From the NCBI GenBank assembly GCA_017849455.1, contig JAFIGX010000006.1, forward strand, positions 85,759-149,758: a stretch of 64,000 bases of DNA. Reading direction: 5' to 3'. Every line of letters starts with the position of its first letter. Within the stretch, counting starts at the first letter, position 1. The DNA comes from Pseudobacter sp. Lineage in GTDB: Bacteria; Bacteroidota; Bacteroidia; Chitinophagales; Chitinophagaceae. Both the position numbers and the translations under genes were made by a program. Below the pieces are notes generated by a model. It was not told the DNA's origin. It saw nothing but the letters and a program-made list of their open reading frames with translations, and made no database searches. Positions 7,297 to 16,019 of this stretch are shown in pieces.

Positions 7297-8153
7297 TTAC
7301 TGAACCTCCACCATAACAATATCACAGCGATCAGGGAGACCGTCGTATCGATGATCGATCCTTCAAAACCGAAGTGGTCGCCGGTGAGCAATGCAGGCCC
7401 ATGCAATTCCATTTGCAGCAGGCTTTGCAAGCCTAGTCCGCTTACCTGGTAACCCAGGATAGGGCCCTGGAAGAAATTCCAACTGAAATGCAGGAAAATG
7501 GAGAACCAGAGATTTTTCGTGTAGAGGTAATTGATGCCTAACAGCAATCCTCCCAATACCAGGTTGATAACAGCAACTGCATTGATGCCGGTATTGCCGG
7601 TATGCATCAATGAAAAGAGCAGGGCGCTGATGCCCAATGCCACCATGGGCTTGTAAGATCCCATCAGGTTGTTGAACAGGTATCCACGGAATACGACCTC
7701 TTCCCCTACGGCAGCAATGAACATTAGTCCAACCCCGATAAAAAGATCGGGCCCGTTAAACACGGCATCCGTCCAGCGTAGATTCCCCGTCCAATAAAGA
7801 ACAAGGCTGCCGATCCCCAGCAGTGCCGGCCCCAACAGCAGGCCGGTAGCGGCTTCCCGGCCACGCCAGTCGAACCCCAGGCTCATGAGCGAGCGCCTGT
7901 CGATCAGCAGCCGGAAAAGAATGACCAGCCCGATCGGCAGCAGGGCATTAATCAGCACCATCCCGGTCACCATGCGGGAGTACAGGGAGGGTTGTTGGGT
8001 GCCCGGCTGGGTGGCCGCGGAAACGCCGATCACCATTCCGGCCAGTAAGCTGCCGAGAAAGATACAGCCGATATAGGCCAGGAAAAAGACCAGCGCGCGC
8101 AGCCAGCCTTGCCGGATTACAGGGCCCTTGACCCTCGAAATGGTAGTAGTCAT
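7275..8153 (-). CDS. CPBP family intramembrane metalloprotease
   Basis: This 292-residue protein has about eight hydrophobic segments. The three CPBP (Abi, Rce1-like) motifs are visible: GEEVVFRGYLF with the paired glutamates, LLFSLMHTGN with a histidine, and LHFSWNFFQG with the second histidine and the Asn. The family comprises membrane-embedded glutamic-type proteases related to the CAAX prenyl protease Rce1. The bacterial substrate is usually unknown and nothing nearby identifies it. The final residues (DRLTS) and stop are encoded by the arm of a hairpin repeat, so the C-terminus may have been altered by repeat insertion. Its start faces pepT, 41 bases away. Confidence 0.9.
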   Translation of the reverse strand: MTTTISRVKGPVIRQGWLRALVFFLAYIGCIFLGSLLAGMVIGVSAATQPGTQQPSLYSRMVTGMVLINALLPIGLVILFRLLIDRRSLMSLGFDWRGREAATGLLLGPALLGIGSLVLYWTGNLRWTDAVFNGPDLFIGVGLMFIAAVGEEVVFRGYLFNNLMGSYKPMVALGISALLFSLMHTGNTGINAVAVINLVLGGLLLGINYLYTKNLWFSIFLHFSWNFFQGPILGYQVSGLGLQSLLQMELHGPALLTGDHFGFEGSIIDTTVSLIAVILLWWRFSKVDRLTS

Positions 8154-8194
8154 GAATCAGATGCTAATTGTTATCTTGCCAAAAATACAATTAC

Positions 8195-9448
8195 ATGTTC
8201 GATAACTATAGCTTCACCGTACAGGAAAAATTTTTAAGATATGTGCAGATAGATACCCAGAGCGACCCCCAATCAAAAACATCCCCTTCCACTGAAAAAC
8301 AAAAAACACTGAGCCGCCTGTTGGTGCAGGAACTCCATACCATGGGCATTGCCGAAGCTACCATGGACCAATACGGGTATGTGTATGCTACGATCCCTGC
8401 CAATACCTCCAAAAAAGTACCGGTGATCTGTTTCTGCTCCCATATAGACACTGCCCCGGATTGCAGCGGCTCCGGCGTAAAACCCATCGTTCATACCAAC
8501 TACGACGGCACAGATATCATATTGCCGGACGATCCTGAACAGGTGATCTCGCCGGCAGACCATCCCTATCTCCGGAAAAAGATCGGGGAGGATATCATCA
8601 CCGCCTCCGGCGCCACGTTGCTGGGCGCTGATGATAAGGCAGGCATCGCCGTGATCATGGACATGGCCCATTACCTCATCACTCATCCTGAACTGAAGCA
8701 TGGCGCCATCAGGATACTGTTCACTACCGATGAAGAGATCGGTCGGGGGGTAGACAATATAGACCTTCAAAAGCTCGGCGCCGATTTCGGTTATACATTG
8801 GATGCAGGTGAAAGGGGCGTATATGAAGATGAAACCTTTTCAGCCGATGGCGTCACGATCACTTTCCATGGTGTGAGCGCTCATCCCGGTTATGCGAAAG
8901 ATAAACTGGTGAACGCGATCAAAGTGGCATCGGCCTTCATCGATTCACTCCCCAAAGATGAGCTTTCACCCGAAACCACCGAAGACCGGTACGGATTCGT
9001 ACATCCCGTGCATGTAGAAGGCATTGCCGAGAAAGTAACGGTCCAGTTCATCATCCGGGATTTCGTGACCGCCAGGCTGGCCGCCTATGAAAATTATCTG
9101 CGCGATAAAATGGAAGATGCGCTGAATAGATTTCCCGGCGCCAAAGCTGAATTCGTGGTGAAAGGGCAATACCGTAATATGAAGGAAGTGCTGGACCAGT
9201 ACCCACAGGTCTCAGCCTATGCACGGGAGGCGATCCAACGGGCAGGGATGAGCGTGATCGACATGAGCGCAAGAGGCGGCACGGACGGATCGCGTTTATC
9301 ATTCATGGGATTACCCTGTCCCAATCTATTCACCGGTGAAATGGCCTTTCATGGCAAGCATGAATATGTAAGCGTGCAGGATATGCAGAAAAGTGTAGAA
9401 ACGATCGTGCACCTGGCCGCGATATGGGAAGAGAAGGCGGAAGGGTGA
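8195..9448 (+). CDS. pepT: Peptidase T (tripeptide aminopeptidase)
   Basis: The protein has 417 residues, close to the family norm. M20B metallopeptidase motifs appear in order: FCSHIDTAPDCSG (zinc-binding His), LLGADDKAGIAVIMD (bridging Asp), FTTDEEIGRG (general-base Glu and metal Glu), TLDAGERG (Asp) and GEMAFHGKHEYVS (last His). It releases the N-terminal residue from tripeptides in the cytoplasm. An in-frame upstream ATG at 8168 overlaps the probable promoter region, so the ATG at 8195 beginning MFDNYSF is preferred. Transcribed divergently from the CPBP gene. Confidence 0.95.
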   Translation: MFDNYSFTVQEKFLRYVQIDTQSDPQSKTSPSTEKQKTLSRLLVQELHTMGIAEATMDQYGYVYATIPANTSKKVPVICFCSHIDTAPDCSGSGVKPIVHTNYDGTDIILPDDPEQVISPADHPYLRKKIGEDIITASGATLLGADDKAGIAVIMDMAHYLITHPELKHGAIRILFTTDEEIGRGVDNIDLQKLGADFGYTLDAGERGVYEDETFSADGVTITFHGVSAHPGYAKDKLVNAIKVASAFIDSLPKDELSPETTEDRYGFVHPVHVEGIAEKVTVQFIIRDFVTARLAAYENYLRDKMEDALNRFPGAKAEFVVKGQYRNMKEVLDQYPQVSAYAREAIQRAGMSVIDMSARGGTDGSRLSFMGLPCPNLFTGEMAFHGKHEYVSVQDMQKSVETIVHLAAIWEEKAEG

Positions 9449-9450
9449 AC

Positions 9451-9574
9451 AGTTGGCAGTTGGCAATTTTCAGTTGGCAATTGGCAATTGGCAGTTGGGC
9501 AACACCATACGTGAATAGTAATCACACGAAATTCAGGGTTTTTTAACTGCCAACTGAAAATTGCCAACTGCAAA
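9451..9574. repeat. Family B hairpin repeat, copy 1
   Basis: The left arm (9451-9498) consists of repeated CAGTTGGCAATTGGCAATTGG words; the right arm (9544-9574) is the inverse (ACTGCCAACTGAAAATTGCC). The loop begins GGCAACACC, as in copy 2, and contains ACGAAATTCAGGGT. It fills the gap between pepT and the DUF2784 gene. Confidence 0.82.
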
Positions 9575-9583
9575 CTATACTAT

Positions 9584-9955
9584 ATGCTGACATTCCTCGA
9601 TATCCTGCTCACCATTGTTCACTTCGCCATTGTAGGTTTCAACCTCTTTGGATGGATATGGCCTGCCACCCGCAAAGCGCATTTCGTGGGAGTGCTCATC
9701 ACGGCTGCTTCCTGGTTCCTGCTGGGCATCTGGTTCGGAATGGGCTATTGCCCGGTCACCGACTGGCAATGGCGGGTGAAGGAACAATTGGGTGAGACCA
9801 ATCTCCCCGACTCATTCATTAAATATTATGCCGATAAGATCAGCGGCCGGTCGGTCGATGCCGGACTGGTGAATGTTGTAACGGCAGTCTCATTTGCACT
9901 GGCGGCTGCCCTGTCGGTGTATGTAAACTTCATAAAGCGGAAAAAAAGATCATGA
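9584..9955 (+). CDS. DUF2784 family membrane protein
   Basis: The protein has 123 residues with about four hydrophobic segments (near 5-25, 33-52, 55-62 and 95-115). The central GYCPVTDWQW motif is the hallmark CPLTxWE-type sequence of DUF2784 proteins. No function is established for the family, which is a small inner-membrane protein. It starts 10 bases after a family B repeat. Its stop overlaps the stop of the convergent YpdA gene by 6 bases. Confidence 0.85.
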   Translation: MLTFLDILLTIVHFAIVGFNLFGWIWPATRKAHFVGVLITAASWFLLGIWFGMGYCPVTDWQWRVKEQLGETNLPDSFIKYYADKISGRSVDAGLVNVVTAVSFALAAALSVYVNFIKRKKRS

Positions 9956-10930
9956 GGCCACTCCCTTTTTCTGCAGGATGGCATCGATGATCTGATCGGC
10001 ATGCACCCTTGAATTTTCGATGAACCAGACATGGGTGTTCATACCTCCACATATTACGCCGGCCAGGTAGATGCCGGGCATATTGGTCTCCATGGTCAAA
10101 GGATCGTATACGGGTTGCCGTAATTCGTCGTCCGACAGCCTGATCCCGATGTTTTGTAAAAACTTGAAATCAGGCTGGTAGCCTGTCATGGCGATCACAT
10201 AATCATTGGGAATGGTGAGGGGCCCTTCAGGTGTTTCGATATCCACTTCTTTTTCCCGCACTACCCTCAGGTGTGAAAGAAAATAGGCTTTGATGCTTCC
10301 TTCCTTGATCCGGTTCTCTATATCGGGCCTTACCCAATACTTTACCCGGTGGCCGATCTCGCTTTCGCGGACCACCATGGTCACTTCAGCCCCTTTGCGC
10401 CAGGTTTCCAGCGCAGCGTCCACAGCGGAATTATTGGCGCCTACCACCAGTACTCGCTGCATGGCATAGAAATGCGGCTCTTTGTAATAATGGGTGAGCT
10501 TGGGAAGGTCTTCTCCCGGAATATCCAGTTTCACGGGAATATCATAGAAACCGGTTGCAATGATGATATTGTTAGTGGTATAAACGGATTTGGCAGTTGT
10601 AACGGAATAGTGATCGCCTGTACGGTCGATCGCCGTTACTTTTTCCTGCAGGTGGATATTCACTTTATTGGAAGTGGCTACCCGGCGGTAATACTCCAGT
10701 GCTTCAGGCCTCGTGGGCTTGATATTGTTGGATACGAAGGGGATACCGCCGATCTCTATCTTTTCGGAGGTAGAGAAAAAGGTCATATTGCTGGGATAAT
10801 TGAACAGTGAGTTCACCAGGCATCCTTTTTCGAGAATGCAATACTCAAGTCCCGCTTTTTGGGCAGCCAGCGCGCAGGCCAGTCCGATGGGGCCGCCACC
10901 CACAATGATTAGCTCGAAATGTTGTTCCAT
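9950..10930 (-). CDS. ypdA: YpdA-type FAD/NADPH disulfide reductase (putative bacilliredoxin reductase)
   Basis: The protein has 326 residues with two dinucleotide-binding folds: GGGPIGLACALAAQKAGL at the N-terminus for FAD and VVGANNSAVDAALE near residue 165 for NADPH. TGYQPDFKFLQNIGI near residue 250 is typical of the YpdA (Bdr) group. There is no CxxC redox pair, which separates it from thioredoxin reductase and agrees with YpdA. The family reduces bacillithiol disulfide or bacilliredoxin in Firmicutes, and homologues are common in Bacteroidota. Role by family knowledge; substrate inferred. Confidence 0.88.
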   Translation of the reverse strand: MEQHFELIIVGGGPIGLACALAAQKAGLEYCILEKGCLVNSLFNYPSNMTFFSTSEKIEIGGIPFVSNNIKPTRPEALEYYRRVATSNKVNIHLQEKVTAIDRTGDHYSVTTAKSVYTTNNIIIATGFYDIPVKLDIPGEDLPKLTHYYKEPHFYAMQRVLVVGANNSAVDAALETWRKGAEVTMVVRESEIGHRVKYWVRPDIENRIKEGSIKAYFLSHLRVVREKEVDIETPEGPLTIPNDYVIAMTGYQPDFKFLQNIGIRLSDDELRQPVYDPLTMETNMPGIYLAGVICGGMNTHVWFIENSRVHADQIIDAILQKKGVAS

Positions 10931-10950
10931 AGTGCGTGAATTTACTTAAA

Positions 10951-11083
10951 AAGTTGGCAGTTTGCTGGGGATAGTGAGCAGTTTGTAGTTGGCAATTGGC
11001 AGTTGGGCAACACCTTATAATTATTCCGGCATTTAGATATACCGGGCCCTCAACTGCTAACTGGAAATTGCCAACTGCCAACT
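10951..11083. repeat. Family B hairpin repeat, copy 2
   Basis: The left arm (about 10951-11006) and right arm (11050-11083) are made of the same AGTTGGCAATTGGCAGTTGG words as copy 1. The loop starts with the same GGCAACACC and includes an inner inverted pair (TTCCGGCAT, ATACCGGG). It occupies the divergent promoter region of ypdA and the SPFH gene. Confidence 0.82.
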
Positions 11084-11121
11084 TTCCCTTATTTCCTGTA
11101 TTTTCAACAAAAATTTCCTTT

Positions 11122-12066
11122 ATGCAATTCCTTACTTCCTACTGGTATGTCATCGTGATCATCCTGGTATTGTTCGCAGGATTCAAGACCATCAACCAGG
11201 GATATATCGGGGTTGTGACGATGTTCGGCAGATACCAGCGCGTCATTCGTCCCGGCCTCAACCTCCTGATCCCTTTCCTGGAACAGATCAATAAAAGGGT
11301 CAGTATCCAGAACCGTTCCGTGGAAATGGAATTCCAGGCAGTAACGGCCGATCAGGCCAATGTGTATTTCAAGAGCATGTTGTTGTATGCCGTACAGAAC
11401 TCTGAAGAGGAAACGATCAAGAAAGTGGCATTTAAATTTTTGAGTGAGCGTGATCTGATGCAGGCGCTCACACGCACCATCGAAGGCACCATCCGTTCTT
11501 TCGTGGCCACCAAGCGCCAGGCGGAGATCCTGGGCCTTCGCAAGGAGATCGTGGAATATGTGAAAGGGCAGATCGATCACCTGCTCGAAGATTGGGGGTA
11601 CCACCTGCTCGATCTGCAGATCAACGATATCACGTTCGACAAAGCCATCATGGATTCGATGAGCAAAGTGGTGGCCAGCAACAACCTCAAGGCAGCAGCA
11701 GAAAATGAAGGACAGGCATTGCTGATCACCAAAACAAAAGCGGCCGAAGCAGAAGGTAACGCGATCAAGATCGCTGCAGAAGCAGAGCGGCAGGCAGCAC
11801 AATTGCGGGGCCAGGGCGTAGCACTGTTCCGCGAAGAAGTGGCCAAAGGCATGAGCCAGGCAGCCGAACAAATGAAGCAGGCCAATCTCGATACTAATGT
11901 GATCTTATTCAGCATGTGGACTGAAGCCATCAAGAATTTTGCTGAAGTAGGAAAAGGCAATGTCATTTTCCTCGACGGCAGCAGTGAGGGCATGCAAAAA
12001 ACGATGGGTCAGATCATGGGCATGTTGAAAATGAAGTCTGAAGTCGGAGGTCCGAGGTCTGAATAA
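11122..12066 (+). CDS. SPFH/Band 7 domain membrane protein (stomatin/QmcA-like)
   Basis: The protein has 314 residues. An N-terminal membrane anchor (residues 5-22, YWYVIVIILVLFAGF) precedes an SPFH domain (GYIGVVTMFGRYQRVIRPGLN, then the R-x-V-x-x-Q-x-RSVE region), and then an Ala/Glu-rich coiled coil near residues 190-245. This is the architecture of stomatin-like and QmcA/HflK-type scaffolds that assemble rings at the inner membrane, often with a protease or NfeD partner. No such partner is adjacent. The frame is open to 10996 through a repeat; the ATG at 11122 is the natural start. The last ten residues (KSEVGGPRSE) are encoded by a hairpin repeat arm. Confidence 0.9.
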   Translation: MQFLTSYWYVIVIILVLFAGFKTINQGYIGVVTMFGRYQRVIRPGLNLLIPFLEQINKRVSIQNRSVEMEFQAVTADQANVYFKSMLLYAVQNSEEETIKKVAFKFLSERDLMQALTRTIEGTIRSFVATKRQAEILGLRKEIVEYVKGQIDHLLEDWGYHLLDLQINDITFDKAIMDSMSKVVASNNLKAAAENEGQALLITKTKAAEAEGNAIKIAAEAERQAAQLRGQGVALFREEVAKGMSQAAEQMKQANLDTNVILFSMWTEAIKNFAEVGKGNVIFLDGSSEGMQKTMGQIMGMLKMKSEVGGPRSE

Positions 12067-12130
12067 TTTTCAATATCATTTCAGCCGTCAAAGGCCCCTC
12101 AGACCTCCGACTTCAGACCTCTTACCTCAT
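12033..12130. repeat. Family C hairpin repeat, copy 1
   Basis: The left arm 12033-12063 (words GAAGTCTGAAGTCGGAGG, GAGGTCTGAA) lies inside the end of the SPFH gene and supplies its last codons. The right arm 12098-12130 (CTCAGACCTCCGACTTCAG) is its inverse. The loop is about 34 bases. The word set is shared with the repeats at 21184 and 34967. Confidence 0.83.
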
Positions 12131-12219
12131 TTTCATAACAAACTTTTAAGAAATAAAAATCCGGAAGGATCGTTTTAGGCACACATTTGTTTACATTTAC
12201 ACATTAAAAATAATATTGG

Positions 12220-12927
12220 ATGAATTGGTTTTTCCTTCAGGTTGGTAGTCCCGTGCATGCTGCTGTTGATTCCGTGAAAGCCCTTCAAACGGCCACTGCC
12301 ACAACACCTTCCATGAATGTGATGGAAATGCTGGGCCATGGCGGCCCGCTCATGATACCCCTGGCGCTCCTGCTGGTGCTGGCGGTATTTTTCTTTTTCG
12401 AGCGGCTCATCGCTATCCGCAAAGCCAGTAAGATCGATCCCAATTTCATGAATATCATCCGCGACAATGTATTCAGTGGAAATGTATCGGCTGCACGCTC
12501 CCTGGCCAAGAATACGCCGAACCCGGTAGCCCGCATGATCGATAAAGGATTGCAGCGCATCGGCAAACCGATCGATGCCATCGAGAAAAGCATGGAGAAT
12601 GTCGGTAAACTGGAGATCTACAAGATGGAGCGTAACCTGTCTGTGCTCTCGTTGGTGTATGGAATTGCTCCCATGTTCGGATTCCTCGGGACCATCTTCG
12701 GGATGCTGCAACTGTTCTACAACATCAATGCTTCGGGCGATTTTACGCCTGCACAGATCGCAGGTGGGATCTATACCAAAATGATCACCTCTGCATCGGG
12801 CCTCATCATCGGTCTGTTGGGTTATGTTGGCTATAATTTCCTGAATGCGCAGATCGACAAGACCGTGAACAGGATGGAAGCCGCCAGCGCCGAGTTCATC
12901 GATATTCTACAGGAACCGACCAGGTAA
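12220..12927 (+). CDS. exbB: MotA/TolQ/ExbB proton channel family protein
   Basis: The protein has 235 residues with three membrane segments near 45-68, 140-162 and 185-207. The region MFGFLGTIFGMLQLFYNI, then ITSASGLIIGLLGYVGYNFL, is the conserved proton-channel part of ExbB/TolQ. An upstream hydrophilic N-terminus with a periplasmic stretch is usual in Bacteroidota. With the following ExbD-like protein it forms the proton-driven motor that energises TonB-dependent transport or Tol function. The TonB partner is not in the window. The next gene begins 18 bases after its stop. Confidence 0.9.
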   Translation: MNWFFLQVGSPVHAAVDSVKALQTATATTPSMNVMEMLGHGGPLMIPLALLLVLAVFFFFERLIAIRKASKIDPNFMNIIRDNVFSGNVSAARSLAKNTPNPVARMIDKGLQRIGKPIDAIEKSMENVGKLEIYKMERNLSVLSLVYGIAPMFGFLGTIFGMLQLFYNINASGDFTPAQIAGGIYTKMITSASGLIIGLLGYVGYNFLNAQIDKTVNRMEAASAEFIDILQEPTR

Positions 12928-12945
12928 AATTTTATTGATAGTATT

Positions 12946-13344
12946 ATGGATTTAAAAAGAAGATTGAGATCACAGTCAGAGTTACACGCAGGAGCCCTCA
13001 ACGATATCCTGTTCATCCTGCTATTCTTCTTCCTGATCGTTTCTACTATTGCCAATCCCAATATCATCAAGGTCAATAACCCCAAAGGAGTAAAAGACAC
13101 CAAGGCCAAACAGCATATCACTGTATCCATCAATAAGGACCAGCATTTTTTCATAGGCACCAAACAAGTGGATGCCGCTTTGATCGATACGCTCCTGAAG
13201 GCAGAGATCAGCAAGCATAAAAATGCTTTGGACACACCGGTGGTTGTGATCAATGCCGATACCATCGCCTATTATGGCGAAGTATTCCGCATCATGCGTG
13301 TATCCAAGATGGCGGGGGCGAAGGTGGTGGCCAACGTTAAATAA
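12946..13344 (+). CDS. exbD: ExbD/TolR family biopolymer transport protein
   Basis: The protein has 132 residues with a short cytoplasmic N-terminus, one membrane helix (about residues 22-42, ILFILLFFFLIVSTIA) containing or near the functional acidic position, and a periplasmic domain ending GEVFRIMRVSKMAGAKVVANVK, typical of ExbD/TolR. The ND at residues 19-20 precedes the helix and may supply the essential Asp. It is the partner of the ExbB gene 18 bases upstream. Only one ExbD is present, whereas many Bacteroidota operons carry two. Confidence 0.9.
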   Translation: MDLKRRLRSQSELHAGALNDILFILLFFFLIVSTIANPNIIKVNNPKGVKDTKAKQHITVSINKDQHFFIGTKQVDAALIDTLLKAEISKHKNALDTPVVVINADTIAYYGEVFRIMRVSKMAGAKVVANVK

Positions 13345-13349
13345 AATGA

Positions 13350-14222
13350 TCACTCTTTCGTGCTGCGTACCATCCTGTCCTTCCCCTGAAGGTCTTTCCT
13401 GACATGCACCTTCGAAAATCCCCTTTCGATGAAACATTCACTGGTAGCGGCTCCCAGGTCTTCATGGATCTCCACATAAACGGTTCCGCCCGGTAATAAT
13501 TTTTGCCGCGCCAGTTCAGCGATCACCCTGTAAAACTGCAATGGATCTTCATTGCTCACGAAGAGGGCAAGATGAGGCTCATATTCCAGCACATTTGGCT
13601 GCATGGAAGCCTTGTTATGAAAAGGGATATAAGGGGGATTGCTGACGATAATATCCAGTGCTGGCAGCCTGTCCCAACTGGCTGCATCGAGTATATCGAG
13701 TTGAATGAAATTGACAGATGCCTCTAAGGTCTGTGCATTGCGCCTGGCCACGGCCAGGGCGGCTTCACTGATATCGCAGGCATCGATGATGGCTTCGGGC
13801 AGGTTCTTCTTTAATGCTACCGGTATACACCCGCTACCTGTACCGATATCGAGTATGCGAAGTTCCTGCATAGGTGGGGCCGGGTTCCTGGCCGCCACGT
13901 CTTTCAATATCCATTCCACCAGCTCTTCCGTTTCCGGTCTCGGGATCAGCACCGCTTCATTGACATAAAAAGGCAATCCATAGAACCAGGCTTCTTCCAA
14001 CACATATTGAACAGGTCTGTGGCGCACCAGGTCTTCTATGAATGCTGAAAATTTTTCCAACTGCTGCGGAGAAAGGGCTTCATGTTTACGCACAAGCCGG
14101 TCGATCTTTTTCCAACCGGTAAGATGCTCCAGCACCCAATCTGCCATGGTAGCGGCTTCGCGGCCTTCATACACTCGCTGTAAGCGGGCGATCAACTGCT
14201 GCTGTGCTTCATGGATGGTCAT
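13350..14222 (-). CDS. prmC: Release factor glutamine methyltransferase
   Basis: The protein has 290 residues. The N-terminal helical domain precedes the methyltransferase core LDIGTGSGCIPVAL, and the diagnostic NPPY motif appears in IIVSNPPYIPFHNKAS. PrmC methylates the glutamine of the GGQ motif of release factors 1 and 2. An ATG three codons earlier (14231) is also possible; MTIHEAQQQL fits the family start better. It is convergent with exbD, with 5 bases between the stops. The prfA gene is not adjacent. Confidence 0.94.
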   Translation of the reverse strand: MTIHEAQQQLIARLQRVYEGREAATMADWVLEHLTGWKKIDRLVRKHEALSPQQLEKFSAFIEDLVRHRPVQYVLEEAWFYGLPFYVNEAVLIPRPETEELVEWILKDVAARNPAPPMQELRILDIGTGSGCIPVALKKNLPEAIIDACDISEAALAVARRNAQTLEASVNFIQLDILDAASWDRLPALDIIVSNPPYIPFHNKASMQPNVLEYEPHLALFVSNEDPLQFYRVIAELARQKLLPGGTVYVEIHEDLGAATSECFIERGFSKVHVRKDLQGKDRMVRSTKE

Positions 14223-14322
14223 AGGTCGCAAATGTAGCGAATAGTAAGCGTGGAGGGAGAATCCGCTATATTTGCAGCGGCCGGAAGGGCCGCAAAACCC
14301 CTGCCGGCAATAATTTCACACT

Positions 14323-15369
14323 TTGACGGTCCACGAAACCTATATGCACCGCTGTTTTGAGCTGGCCCTGCTGGGCGCAGGCCATGTAGCGCCAAATCCC
14401 ATGGTGGGCGCTGTGCTGGTGCATGAAGGGCGTATCATCGGAGAAGGGTACCATCAGCAATTTGGCGGACCACATGCAGAGGTGCATTGTATCAGGTCTG
14501 TGAAAGAAGAGGACAGGCGCCTGGTCAGCCAGTCTACCATGTATGTCTCCCTAGAACCCTGTGCACATTACGGTAAAACGCCGCCCTGCGCTGATCTGAT
14601 CATCCACCACCAGGTGCCGCATGTAGTGATCGGCTGTCCTGACCCTTTCAAAGAAGTGGATGGAAAGGGGATCGGGAAATTGAAAGCAGCAGGCGTGAAT
14701 GTGGAAGTAGGCATCCTCCAAAAAGAAGCACTGGACCTCAATAAAAGGTTCTTTACATTTCATACCGCCCATCGCCCATACATCATTTTGAAATGGGCCC
14801 AAACGGCCGATGGAAAGATAGCAGGCGACGACCGTTCCCGGTTATTGATCAGCGGACCCATCACCAATCGCCTCGTTCACCGCTGGCGCGCAGAAGAAGC
14901 ATCCATCCTTATAGGCACCAACACAGCGCTTTTCGATGATCCGCAGCTCACAGATCGCCACTGGAACGGGCCTGATCCCATACGGCTGGTCGTGGATATG
15001 CAGCTCAGGCTGCCATCCTCACTACAGGTCTTCAACAGGCAGGTGAAGACCATCGTCTTCAATACCCTTCAACACCGGGAAGAGGAGAACCTGCTCTATT
15101 ACCAGGTGACCACGGATACGGAACTGGTGCCGCAAATAGTACATGCACTGTACCAGTTGAAAATTCAGAGTGTGCTGGTAGAAGGAGGAGCACAACTGCT
15201 GCAATCCTTTATCGACAGCGGGTACTGGGACGAAGCCAGGACCATCACCAATGATCAGTTGGTCATTGGCGCCGGCTTGCCGGCGCCGGTATTGAAGGAA
15301 GCCGCGGTGACCGAAACCACTACAATCATGACAGACAGGGTCCAGACCTTTCAAAAAATAAAACACTGA
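14323..15369 (+). CDS. ribD: Bifunctional riboflavin deaminase/reductase RibD
   Basis: The protein has 348 residues. The N-terminal deaminase domain has the zinc site HAEVHCI and PCAHYGKTPPC. The C-terminal reductase domain (from about residue 150, RPYIILKWAQTADGKIAGDD) is complete, with EGGAQLLQSFIDSGYWDE. It deaminates then reduces the pyrimidine intermediate of riboflavin synthesis. Homologues usually begin M-x-x-HE-x-YM-x-RC, so the TTG at 14323 is the likelier start. The ATG at 14344 would lose the first seven residues. It overlaps the next gene by one base (TGATG). Confidence 0.93.
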   Translation: MTVHETYMHRCFELALLGAGHVAPNPMVGAVLVHEGRIIGEGYHQQFGGPHAEVHCIRSVKEEDRRLVSQSTMYVSLEPCAHYGKTPPCADLIIHHQVPHVVIGCPDPFKEVDGKGIGKLKAAGVNVEVGILQKEALDLNKRFFTFHTAHRPYIILKWAQTADGKIAGDDRSRLLISGPITNRLVHRWRAEEASILIGTNTALFDDPQLTDRHWNGPDPIRLVVDMQLRLPSSLQVFNRQVKTIVFNTLQHREEENLLYYQVTTDTELVPQIVHALYQLKIQSVLVEGGAQLLQSFIDSGYWDEARTITNDQLVIGAGLPAPVLKEAAVTETTTIMTDRVQTFQKIKH

Positions 15370-15977
15370 TGCAAGCCGAGCTGGAATACTATAATACCAT
15401 CGAGAAGACAGGAACAGCCGAATACAAAGACCGGGGTAGTAAATTTATCGCATACGCTATACCGGTAGATAGTATCGATACTTTCAAGAAGAAACTGGAA
15501 GAGATCAAAAAGGAACATCCCAAAGCTACCCATCATTGTTTTGCCTACCGCATCGGTACCGATAAGAATGTATTCAGGGTGAGTGATGATGGCGAACCCT
15601 CCGGAACCGCCGGCAAGCCTATCCTGGGCCAGATCGATAGTAAGGAACTTACCGACGTGCTGATCGTGGTAGTACGTTATTTCGGCGGCACCCTGCTCGG
15701 TGTGCCGGGATTGATCAATGCCTATAAAAGCGCAGCAGCACTGGTATTGCAGGTAACCCCCGTGATCCAGCGGCCGATCGAAGTCAACTATGGCCTGCAG
15801 TTCGATTATACCCAGATGAATGAAGTGATGATGATCGTGAAGCAACTCAACTGCACCATGCTGGAGCAGGAGATGAACCTTTTCTGCCGCATACTGATCG
15901 GCATACCAAAATCGAGGCAGCAGGAAGCATTATACCGGTTCGCCGAGATCCGGAACCTCGATATCAAAAAAAGCTGA
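15369..15977 (+). CDS. YigZ/IMPACT family protein
   Basis: The protein has 202 residues. The N-terminal IMPACT domain shows the signature DDGEPSGTAGKPILGQI and VVVRYFGGTLLGVPGLINAY. A C-terminal DUF1949-like ferredoxin fold follows. Family members are soluble proteins linked to translation or nucleotide/polypeptide binding; the biochemical role is unsettled. Its ATG overlaps the ribD stop, so the two are translationally coupled. Confidence 0.92.
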   Translation: MQAELEYYNTIEKTGTAEYKDRGSKFIAYAIPVDSIDTFKKKLEEIKKEHPKATHHCFAYRIGTDKNVFRVSDDGEPSGTAGKPILGQIDSKELTDVLIVVVRYFGGTLLGVPGLINAYKSAAALVLQVTPVIQRPIEVNYGLQFDYTQMNEVMMIVKQLNCTMLEQEMNLFCRILIGIPKSRQQEALYRFAEIRNLDIKKS

Positions 15978-15984
15978 CGGTTTT

Positions 15985-16018
15985 AGAACGACAAACCACC
16001 AACCACCAACGACAAACA
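15985..16018. repeat. Family D short word repeat
   Basis: AACGACAAACCACC followed by AACCACCAACGACAAACATT lies between the convergent yigZ and hbd genes. The ACCAACGACAAACATT word recurs at about 25350. No inverted partner was found close by, so it may be a single decayed arm. Confidence 0.5.
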
Positions 16019-16019
16019 T

